Assembly (NCBI GenBank): GCA_026225945.1
Contig: JAMJFZ010003746.1
Span: forward strand, 1,790,001-1,854,000
Length of the DNA: 64,000 bases
Direction: 5' to 3'
From: Cricetomys ansorgei
Taxonomy: Eukaryota; Chordata; Mammalia; Rodentia; Nesomyidae
In this document: positions 11,937 to 21,690 of the stretch, piece after piece
How the letters are laid out: each line of letters begins with the position of its first letter
Numbering within the stretch: the stretch's first letter is position 1
Made by a program: the position numbers and the translations under genes
The notes under the pieces: model-generated
Seen by the model: only the letters and a program-made list of their open reading frames with translations
Databases searched by the model: none
What the model was told of the DNA's origin: nothing

Positions 11937-12152
11937 TGAGGTTTGAATGTGAAATGTCCCTCCATAAGCTCAAGTGTTTGAACATGTAGTCCTCAGCTGG
12001 CAGCTGTTTGGGAAGGTCATAGAACCTTCTGGCGATAGAGCCTCGCTGGGGGAAGTGGATCACTGGGGGTGGGCCTGGAGTTCTTACAGTGGAGCCACCT
12101 GTTCACCCTCTGGTTCCTAACTAAAGATGTAAGGTGGAGATCAGGTCATATT
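11937..12152 (+). mobile_element. ORR1-type MaLR LTR, 5' part
   Basis: TTGAGGTTTGAATGTGAAATG, TGTTTGAACATGTAGTCCTC, AGCTGGCAGCTGTTTGGGAA and GGAAGTGGATCACTGGGGGT match the ORR1 LTR start; the poly(A)-signal half is missing. Confidence 0.75.
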
Positions 12153-12196
12153 TTCATGGCAAGCACTTTACTGGCTGAGCTATCTCTTCATTCCTC
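12153..12196 (-). mobile_element. SINE tRNA-head fragment
   Basis: CATGGCAAGCACTTTACTGG and CTGAGCTATCTCTTCATTCC are the reversed head of a B2/B4-group SINE, cut off at the LTR junction. Confidence 0.6.
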
Positions 12197-12399
12197 GGAA
12201 AGAATTCTTAAGAGAGCCAGAATAGGGCAGATGATAGGCCGATGATGGCCAGATAACGGATAAATAGATAAATAGGTGGGGAATCTGAAGTGGGAGTGAG
12301 GGCCTGGGAACAGCCGTGATGTTCCCACCGTACAGAGCCTAACAGTAAATGCTGCAGCTCTTGTTTGGTTTTGTTTTTAGATCCTTAAAAATTTATTAA

Positions 12400-13405
12400 A
12401 GTCTGCTATTTCCTTCTCTCTTGAAGCCCCTACGGTCCACTTTTGTTCTCCTGGTTTCTATGGTTGTTCTAGGCTATACGACCATCTGAAGGTTTGAGTC
12501 TCGGAGCTGCAGATGAGAGAGAATGTATGACATTTGTATTTCTGGATCTGGACCTTGCTCAATATGTTATTTTCCAGTTTCATCCATTTATCTGCAAATT
12601 TTATGATTTCATTTGTCTTTACAGCTCGGTAGCATTCCACGGTGTGCTCGCACCGCGTCTTCATTATCTCTCTGCCAGCTGATGGAGGCTGTTTCCATTC
12701 TCAAGCTATTGTGACTAGAACAGCAATGAACATGGCTGAGCAAGCATCTGTGGAGTAGGATGCTGAGTCCTTTGGGCATATTCTGGACCATGTAATAGAT
12801 TTGTTTTCACTTTTATGAGAATGTTCCACACTGAGCTCCAGAGCGGCTGGATGAGTTTGCAATCCCGCCAACGGTGAATGAGGGGTCCTCTTCCCTCTCA
12901 CCACCGTCAGCATTTGCTGTTGGTTTTGTTGGTCTTTCCCACACTGGCTGGGCTAAGATGAAGCCTCAGAGTTGTTTTGATTCCCACTTTCCTGGTTGTT
13001 AGGAACACTGAGCATTATTTTGGATATTTTCTTAGCCATTCTATTCTTCTCTGTGAGAACTCTCTGTTCAGATCCATAGTCCAGTTTTTGAATTGGTTGT
13101 TTGGTTTTTTGACTCTTCATGTTGTTGTTCTTTATATATTCTGGTTATTAAACCTGTCAGATATATAGCTGGCAAAAAAATTCTCCCATTATGTGGGCTT
13201 CCTCTTCACTTGATTGATTGTTCCTTTCGCCGTGCAAAAGCTTTTTAGTTTTATGATGCCCCACTAGTCAATTGTTGGCTTCAATTTCTAGACAAATGGA
13301 ATCCTATTCAGAAAGTTCTTTCCTATGTCTATATCCTGTAGGTATTGTCTACGTTTTCTTCTATCGGTTTCTGTGTTTTAAATTTCACATTTAGGTCTTT
13401 GTTGA
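12400..13405 (-). mobile_element. L1 segment in minus orientation (ORF2 end into 3' UTR)
   Basis: Reversed L1 landmarks: GTGCAAAAGCTTTTTAGTTT (13234), GATTCCCACTTTCCTGGTTG (12979), TGAACATGGCTGAGCAAGCA (12727) and TTTCCAGTTTCATCCATTTA (12571). It abuts a plus-strand L1 3' end at about 13405; see findings for the inversion model. Frames are broken. Confidence 0.85.
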
Positions 13406-14090
13406 TTCCAGAAGGTGCCATGCAGGCTTCCGAGAAAGGGAAGCAACCAATAATCCCTCCCAAATATGATGTCTATGAACAAAAATAACGCCCGACATGA
13501 TACCCCGAAGAGTGCAATAGTGGTATAAACATCCTGGTGGCAACCAACAGCCTCTAATTGGACTTATGGCCAATTCATCAAGATGGAGATTATGCCTGGT
13601 ACTGGAAACCTAGCCAACTACCTGGGGCTAGTGAAATTGTGGCTCTTAGAAGGGAACCTACAACAACCACGTAACTAAACTGGCATAATTTCCAACTACA
13701 GTATAAATATTTATCCTCATACCTGAAGATATGTGTTTCACCCTTATCAAAGAAACACCCCCTTGCAATAGATGGAGACCATTACAGAAAACTACAACTG
13801 GTCAAAATGCAGAGAGCAAGGGACCATCTACAACAGATGCATCTACAACCCAGTACCAACTGGTCATGCCTGCGATCATACACGTTCAAGTAGCATATTG
13901 TGGCCTGAACAGGTTGTATGCATATATTTAGGAATATTCGTAACAACAATTAAAGAAATAGAGGCCCTAAATTTGAGACAAACCAAGGGGATAGGGGTGC
14001 ATGGGGAGGGTTAGAAGGAGAAAAGAGAAGGGATAATGATGTAATTATATTTTAATTTCAAATATTAAAATCTATTAGAGAGGACAGAGA
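13406..14090 (+). mobile_element. Rodent L1 3' UTR and tail in plus orientation
   Basis: AGGTGCCATGCAGGCTTCCG, GATGGAGATTATGCCTGGTA, GATGGAGACCATTACAGAAA and the terminal AATGATGTAATTATATTTTA match the 3' UTR of Lx-type rodent L1 as I remember it. It ends with a worn A-rich tail near 14070. Confidence 0.75.
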
Positions 14091-14189
14091 AAAAGTACAA
14101 CTATAAAAGCTAGAATTAAGCAACATAAAAATCAAGTTAACTTATTTTAATAAAGTTCATTTTTTTTACCTTAAAATGCTTAAGTTTTG

Positions 14190-17100
14190 AGAATGTCATA
14201 CATGTACGCGATGAACTATGATCACATGGACCCCAATCTTCTCCTCCAGTTCTCCCTGGGTTTGCTCCTGACATGTCCCCCTCCCATCTTCATGTCATCT
14301 GCTCTTTAATCCCTAAGTGCCATTACTGCAGTCCACATGTGCATAGATTTGATGCCATGCACTGGAACATGGGAAACGTACCGATAGCCACACCCTCAAA
14401 TAAGAAAGATTATACACTCCCCAGAAGCTACCACTGCCTGTAGCTCTTCAGTGAGGGTGGGGCCTCCAGAGCTCCTCCCTTGCCTCTGCAGGAATTTTGG
14501 CTGGTTTCGTCTTCTTCAGGCTTTGTGAAGGTAACCACAGCTACTGTGAGTTTGTGAATGAAACAGCCACGTTACATCCGGAAGATAGCACAGCACTTCT
14601 CCCCATCCTGCGGTCCTTAGTCTTTCTGCCTCCTGTTCCATGGTGTTCCCTGAGATTTGGAGGGTGGGCAAAGATGTCCCATTTAAAGCTGAGCACTCGG
14701 TCACTTACTTCCAGTACTTTGAAGAGATAAGAGTTTCTGTCCGACTGCTGCTCATTGTGCAAAGAAACGTCTCCAAGCAAGGTTGGGAATAGCTCACATC
14801 TATGGGTATAAATGTAAGTATTTAAGAAGGAAATTTGACAATTATGACCAGTTAGCAAAATAACAATAGCTGGTTCTACTCGATGGACTGTGATCTCCCC
14901 AGCCATGGGCTTTTGAGCAGGTTTATAGTGCCTGGGATGAAATTCCCTCCCGTGGATCAGGCCTTAAATCTACCCAGAAAATGGTTACCCCCATAACAAT
15001 CATACAGCTATTGCACAGATGACCACACATTGTCTGGCAGGTTGGTATCGTAGCTTGCAGATCAAGCACCATGTAAGACCATTGGTAACTTTTCACTCCT
15101 AATCTGCATGGCATTTATGCACTCTCAACACTAGCCAGCAAGAAGGAAGCTTCCTTGTCTGAGATCGGCTGGACTCTATGGCCTGGACCCAGTGAGTGTA
15201 GTGTTTTCAGCAATAGGGTCTTAGAACAATGGAAATATCCTGGGTTGTTTTGGAGATCCCTGACCAACAACTCCTAAGGAAGCAGCCCATGGTTTGCATC
15301 ATAATTTTCATTTAATTAGCCTGTCTTTTCTGGGAATAGCACCGCCCCCCCCATGCAGAATACTTCTGTTTGAACTCTTTAAAAATATATGCGCTTTAAA
15401 ATTAGCTTGCTAACTAGTGGGTTTCCATAAGGCTTTTCCATGCATCTTTAGTTACCTTTCTCGCTCCTATCCCCCATCCCGTCTCCACTTAAATATTTAA
15501 TCATTTAAACCCCAGTCTCTCTCTCTCTCTCTTCCTCCCCTCTTCTTTCATAACACATGTATGCTACTATCCTTCTGATTAGATTTTAATTGGACCGCAA
15601 GCTAATAGACTTACACTTTTTTTTCATACACTCTTCCTTTAGGTTAACTGCCCCCTCTAACTTCCCCATCTTCTTGGGACCCTCCCTGCTTAAGCCTTTC
15701 CACACCCAGTATACCATCTCTCTACTTCTTATGACCTTTAACATACTATGCCCCCCCACCCCCTCACACGCAGGCTCTCTCAACACATCTCCCCCGTGGC
15801 CCCTTCCCAGTTTCCTGGCTTCTACTTATGCTCCAACTTAAGCATACAAAACAAAGATTTGAAGCTAGGATCTGCACATGAGTGAGAACGTGGCACGTGT
15901 CTTTCTGGGCCTGAGTTTCATTTCTTTCCAGTCTCATCCATTTACCCGAACATTTCATGAATTCATTTTTTACAGATGAGTAATAATCCGTTTGTAAACA
16001 TAGAACATATTCGCCATCCATTCATCTGTTGGTGAGCATGTAGGTTGATTAAATTTCCTAGCTATTATGAATAGCTGACTATGAGCATGCTGATACTAAT
16101 GTCTGTGGTGAGATAAAGTCCTTTGCCTAGGAGTGATCCAGCTGGGTCATGTCACGGTTATATTTATAGTGTTTTTGTTGTTGTTGTGGTTTGGTTTGGT
16201 TTTCAGAACCCTTCTGACCGATTCCAGAATGGCTGCACGAGTTTACACTCCCACCAACAGTGTATAAAGGTGTTCCTCTGCCCACATCCATGTCGGCATC
16301 TGGTGACATTTGCATTCCTGATGATAGGAATTCTGACTGAGCAGATGGAACATTAACATGGTTTCTAATCTGCATTTTCCTATAAGGTAACTGAGCCCTT
16401 TTAAAAATGTTTTCTTGTCAGTGCATGTATTCTTTTGAGAAATTTCTGCTCAGTTCTATAACCGACTTCCAACTGGGCCATTTATTTTCTTAATGCTTAG
16501 CTTATTGAGCTCTTTGTATATTCTGGACACTAATCCTCGGCTGGGTGACTAACTGCAAAGGTTTTCCTCTCGTTCTGTGGCTGTCTCCTCGTCAATCAAC
16601 AGTTTTCCCTGCTGTACAGAAGCTTCTTTTATTTTATGAGATCGCAACCATCCACGGCAGGTCTTACTTCCTACACTGCCAGAGTCCTGTTCAGAAAGTC
16701 CTCAGCTGTGCTCATGAACTGAGCTGTACTCTCTCCTCTAGCAGTTTCAGGGTATTGGGTCTTATGCTGTGGTCCTTGATCCATTTGGAGTTGAGTTTCT
16801 CGAGAAACAGGGTCCAATTTCATTTTCCTGGGTGTTGAAATAGTTTCTCAGCACCATTTGTTGAAGATGCTGTCTTTTTTCCAATGTGTTTTTCTCAGTC
16901 TTTATTTTAAAAAAGCACTCAAACAACTGTCACGTGTGGACTTATGTCTGTGCCCTCGGTTCTGTTCCATTGGTCTTACATGTCTGGATTTTTGTTTGTT
17001 TGTTTGCTTTGCTTTGCTTTGTGTTTCATTTTGGCCAGTTCCATACTGTTTTTATCATCACGGCTCTGTCTGTAACATGAGATCTGCCGTGGTTCGTATC

Positions 17101-18985
17101 GCCCCGTGTTATTTTTGTCCAGCTTGTCTTGGCTACCCTTGGTTCCTCCATGTAATTTTTGGGTTGTTTTTTTCCTAGGTTTGTGATGAATGGTCTTGAC
17201 TTTTGATTGGGATTGCATTAAAGTTGTTGACTGCTTTTGGCAGGATGATCATTTTTCCCAAGAGTGTTTATTCTAATCTATGAGTAGGGAGTCTTCCTAA
17301 GTTCTGGTATCTTCCTCGATTTCTTTCTTCAGCGTCTTAATGTTTTCACTGTAAAAGTCGTTTATTTTCTTGGTTAGGTTTCTTTCAAGGAGTTTTTTGA
17401 GTCTATTATGAGTAAGACTGTTTTCCTAGTTTCTTTCTCAGTCCATTTGTCAAAGGTTTTTGTGAGTGAAATTTGTATCCTGCCCCTTGGCTGAAAGTGG
17501 TTATCATCAGGTCTAAGAGTTTTTGGTGAGCGTTTTGTGTCTCTTACGTACAGAATCAGCAGCAGCAAGGAGTAGCACCCTGACCTGCTTTCTTATCTGT
17601 ATCGTTTTATTTCCTTCTTGTGTCTTATTGCTCTAGCTAAGACTTCAAGTGCTATGTTGAATAGAAGTGGAGAGAATGAACACCCTCATCTTCTATCTGA
17701 TCTTAGTGGGAATGCTTTGATGTTTTATCCATTTAGCATGATGTTGGCTATAGGTTTGTCATGTATAGGATTTTAATGTCCAAGTATGCCCCCGCCAAAA
17801 GTCTATCTGTTACTTTTGTCACGAAGATAAGTTGGATTTGTGAAAGGTCTTTTTTGCATAGTGAAATGATCCTATTATTTCTATATTTGAGCCTATTTAT
17901 GTGATGGGTAACATTTATTGATTTATGTATGTTGGACCACACCTGCATTTCTAGAATGATGCTGAGTTGGTCATGATCTTTTTTTAAATATGATTTTGGA
18001 TTCAGTTTGCCTATATTTTATTGAGAATTTTTATATCTATGTATATGGGGGAAGATTGGGGTGTAATTTTCTTATTTGTTGTTTCTTTATTTGGTTTATA
18101 TATCAAGGTAACATTGGATTCATAAAAGGAATTTGAAAATCTTCCTTCCTTTTCTATTTTGTGCAAAAATCTGAATGGCACTGATGCTGGCTCTTCTCTG
18201 AGTTGCTGGTAGACTCTGCGGTGGGGCGTCTGGTCCTGTTTATTTTTAGTTGAAAGGCTTTTTATTACTGCTTCAGTTGTTGCTGATTATGGACATTTCA
18301 AAGTATTGATTTTATTCTGGTTTAATTTTGATATGTTGTGTGCATCTAGAAATTCATCCATTTCTTTTAGGGTTTCCATCCTAACTGGGTAGAGGTTTTT
18401 AAAGTATGCCCTCAGAAGTTTCTGAATTTCATTGGTATCTGCTATAGTCTCTGCCTTTTCTAAGTTTATTATTTTGGATGTCCTCTCTCTTTTGGTTAAT
18501 TTGGCTAAAGAGTTATCAGTCTTATTTATCTTGTCAAAGAACCAGCTCTTGGTTTCATTGATTCTTTGTATTTTCAAATTTGTTCATTAATTTCAGCCTG
18601 ATTTGATTATCGCTTCCGATCTACTGTTTTGGGATGTTGTCTGTTCTTGTTTTCCCACGGTCTGAAGGTGCATCATTAGCTTATTAATTGGATAACTCTC
18701 CAACTGTTGGATGTAGGTTCTTATCACTGTAGTTCAGCCTTTTAGGGCTGTCTTCATTGTATCCCATATTAGGCTATGTTGTATTTTCACTTTCATTCAA
18801 TTCTAGAATTTCTTTTTTAATCTGCATTATTTCTTCAGTGACCCAGTTATCAGTCAGGAGTGTGTTGCGTAGTCCCCATGAGTTTGTTACTTTCTATAGT
18901 TTTGGGTATGCTTATCTTACCTGGTTGAACTCATAAGTTACGAGAAGTATTTTTTATTTTTACCTGCCTACTTTTTGCAGATTCC
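14190..18985 (-). mobile_element. 4.8-kb 5'-truncated rodent L1 (3' UTR and most of ORF2)
   Basis: 14190-15840 is rodent L1 3' UTR (CACTGGAACATGGGAAACGT, TGAGGGTGGGGCCTCCAGAG, CAATAGGGTCTTAGAACAAT). From about 15840 ORF2 follows in reverse: the C-terminal part, the RT region, and at 18287-18577 the frame KIQRINETKSWFFDKINKTD from the endonuclease-RT linker. Broken by many stops and frameshifts. The left part of ORF2 and all of ORF1 are absent. Confidence 0.9.
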
Positions 18986-19019
18986 TTAGGATTGTGTACA
19001 CATGGGTATATGTGGGTGC

Positions 19020-19029
19020 ACATACTCGT

Positions 19030-19102
<73 letters not shown>

Positions 19103-19357
19103 TATGGAGGCCAGAGGTCGGCTTTGGCTGTTGTTCCTCAGGTGCCTCTCATCTTGTGTTTTTAAAAGAGGATCTGTCACTAGTCTGGAACTTAATGATT
19201 AGGCCATGATGGTGGCCAGTGAGCCTGTCTCCACTTCCCCATTCCTGTGATTAAAAGCACAGCCCTTTATGTGGATTGGGGACTGAGCTTGGGTCCTTAT
19301 GCTTGCATGGCAAGCACTTGCAGACTAAGCACTTTGCTACATCCCTAGTTCTTCTTG
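19020..19357 (-). mobile_element. Composite tRNA-headed SINE with (TG)n tail
   Basis: Reverse orientation: pure (TG)n (about 19037-19099), then GGAGGCCAGAGGTCGGCTTT, GTTGTTCCTCAGGTGCCTCT, GTGGCCAGTGAGCCTGTCTC, TGCTTGCATGGCAAGCACTT. Same family as the copies at 3360 and 46055. The TG tract sits at the SINE's 3' end. Confidence 0.8.
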
Positions 19358-19364
19358 GACTTTT

Positions 19365-19582
19365 TAAAAATGTAGACATTCATCTACAAATAGAGGTGAT
19401 TTTATTTTTTTCCTTCCCAACAGGAATGCTTTTTATTTCGTTATATATGTGCGCTGGATTGCACAGTCTAGAATTGCTAGTGCAGTGTTGAATAGGGGAG
19501 GCAAGAATGGGCATACCTGTTTTTCCTGATCTTAGGAAAAAATCATCTAGTCTTTTGTGATTGAATATGATGTCAGCTATGA
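19365..19582 (-). mobile_element. Second L1 ORF2 fragment
   Basis: AGTGTTGAATAGGGGAGGCAAG and TTCCTGATCTTAGGAAAAAA match the ORF2 segment also present at about 17650-17760, so this comes from a different L1 copy. Confidence 0.75.
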
Positions 19583-20033
19583 GGTGTGTGTGTGTATGCA
19601 TGTGTGTGTGTGTGTGCCCGTGTGTGCCTGTGTGTACGTGCCTGTGTGCGTGTGCATGGGTGTGTGTGCATGTGTGTGTGCCTGTGTGTGTGTGCATGTG
19701 TGTGTGCATGTGTGTGTGCATGTGTGTGTGTTCATGTGTGTGTGCCTGTGTGTACGTGCATGTGTGTGCATATGCGTGTGTGTGTGCATATGCGTGTGTG
19801 TGTATGCATGTGTGTGTGCATGTGTGTGTGCCTGTGTGTACGTGCATGTGTGTGTGTGCATGTGTGTGTGCGCATGTGTGTGTGTGCACATGTGTGTGTG
19901 TGCATGTGTGTGCACATGTGTGTGTGTACATGTGTGTGTGCCTGTGTGTACGTGCATGTGTGTGTGCCTGTGTGTACGTGCATGTGTGTGTGTGCCTGTG
20001 TATGTGTGCATGCGTGTGAGCGTGTGCACAAGT
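19583..20033. repeat. 450-bp TG-rich minisatellite
   Basis: TGTGTGTGCATG, TGTGTGCCTG and TGTGTACGTGCA units mixed in an irregular order; almost strictly alternating purine-pyrimidine. The six long Cys/Val and His/Thr open frames over it are artefacts of the repeat. Confidence 0.97.
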
Positions 20034-20549
20034 TGAGGAGACTTCCTTCTGTTCTTACGCTTCTAGAAAATTTTATCATGAAAAAGCACTGAACTAACTT
20101 TTTTTGTTGTCACAAAAATATACATGACCTAAACTTTGCTATTTTAAAAGTTTTAAAGTACAGGATCGATGACATCTGGAACATTCAGTATGTCATGTGA
20201 CTATCTAGTTCCAGAACATTTTCCTTACTCCACAGGGAAACCCATTTCCACTTAGCAGTCATTCGCTGTACCCTTTCCTCCCCAGGAGTGGAATATGGCC
20301 AGGTGCGAGCTCTACAGAGGATGACACTCAGGGAGGGCAAGGTCCTGGCCTTCAGAGGTCGGCTCTTGGGTAGGGCCAGGGCATAGAGGCAAGCAAGAGC
20401 AGTGGGCCACAGCCCTGTTGGAATGCCTGTCTCCTCCCAGAGATATTTCCTCTTCAGCCTGGCACCCAGGGCCCTTCTCAGGCCCCCTGATGCAAACCCT
20501 GCTTTCCTGCACTAAGAAGGGAGCCTAAGCCAAGGCCATGTGTTTCACC
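20034..20549. other. Mostly single-copy; possible old L1-like piece
   Basis: 20105-20290 resembles a common old mammalian repeat (TTTGCTATTTTAAAAGTTTT, TCTAGTTCCAGAACATTTTC, GGGAAACCCATTTCCAC) but I cannot name it with confidence. The rest is single copy. Confidence 0.4.
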
Positions 20550-20855
20550 GACCATTGCATTTTCCTGGGTCGCTCAACTCTGTCCCATACCATCCTCTGA
20601 CTGCCCGGAGCTCTCTAAGCTTGCTCCTGCTACAGGCCCTTGGCTTTGCTGCTCCCTTGCTGTGTACATCTACTTGTGTCTCTGCACAGAGGCTGCCCTA
20701 TCAGCCAGCTGTACTTACATGCTGCCCTGCCCTACCAGCCCCAGTCACTGACATTCCCATTATTTGTTTTGTATTCTTTATAGCATGTATCCTCAGAAAC
20801 TGCTTTGTATCTTCATTGACTGTTGTTCTCTCCCCTGGGGCCGTGGGGCAGGATG
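20550..20855 (+). mobile_element. L2 LINE 3' fragment
   Basis: GTCGCTCAACTCTGTCCCAT, TTGTATTCTTTATAGCATGT and TTCATTGACTGTTGTTCTCTCC follow the L2 3' end order. It stops short of the usual terminal repeats. Confidence 0.6.
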
Positions 20856-21129
20856 GGTACTGTCATGCTGCCCAGGCTCAGTAACGGGCTGCCACGAGAA
20901 CATGTGGACATGCATTTAGGGATCACTAGCTATAGCACCTTGAATGCTGTGGCTGCTATCTGCTATTCTGTCTGGAGTAGCTGGAGCCAGCTGGGTGGTG
21001 GGGCCTTTGTTCCAGGATAGCGCCCATATGGAGCAAGAGACCAAGCTGGTCAAGAGGCTCAGAGAAGCAGAGAAACTGAGGAAGCTGCTAAAACTCCCTG
21101 CTAATTGAGTGAACAAAAGAAGCAAATAG
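20856..21129. other. Single-copy sequence
   Basis: Nothing recognised. Confidence 0.45.
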
Positions 21130-21283
21130 ATGTTGGGCAGTGGTGGCACATACCTTTAATCTCAGGACTCGGGAGGCAAAGGCAGAGGCAGGCAGGTCTC
21201 TGTGAGTTCGAGGCCAGCCTGGTCTGCAGAGTGAGTTCCAGGACAGCCAGAGTTACAACAGAGAGACCCTGTCTCAGAAAAAA
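21130..21283 (+). mobile_element. B1 SINE
   Basis: Near full length: TTGGGCAGTGGTGGCACATA, CAGGTCTCTGTGAGTTCGAG, GCCAGCCTGGTCTGCAGAGT and ACAGCCAGAGTTACAACAGA, with an A-rich end. Carries the gttacaac core variant. Confidence 0.92.
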
Positions 21284-21309
21284 AGGGGGTGGGTGAGCAA
21301 AAGGAGGAC

Positions 21310-21690
21310 ATGACTGCTCCTTAGGGGTTGAAGTTTTTATTATAGCTTATAGCTATAAGGAGAATACAGGTAGAGGCAGAGGCAGAGACATCTGGGAGAG
21401 TCCAGAGAGAACATGACTCTGAGCCGGGCCATGTGAGGTGAGGGAGGAGGGAGAACCGGGAGACCAGGAGGCCAAAAGGTCAAAAAGGGCTGGCATTGCC
21501 AAAATGGCTAGATTATATAGGGTAGAGCAGCTGGAGGAAGGCAGCCCAGCCTTTAGCTGGAGAGTTTACAGTAGGGGGTGGAGTATGCCAGTCAGGAAGA
21601 CCCTGTAACAGATAGGAACTGAGGAATGCTGGGAAAACCAGGCAGCCAGCGTCAGCTTTGATATGTGAATAGCGGCTTTGAGACCTAACC
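21310..21690 (-). mobile_element. Candidate solo LTR of unknown family
   Basis: On the minus strand there is a TATATAA box (about 21514-21520), and AATAAA about 175 bp further along (21336-21341), a spacing that fits LTR U3 and R. I cannot assign a family or find clear ends, and composition alone could explain the motifs. Confidence 0.3.

Noticed and set aside
18287..18577. 96-codon frame that looks like a real protein
   Set aside because: It is the endonuclease-RT linker of a dead L1 ORF2, not a host gene.
19380..20092. Six long overlapping frames of Cys/Val or His/Thr repeats
   Set aside because: Product of the TG minisatellite; no non-repeat protein sequence.
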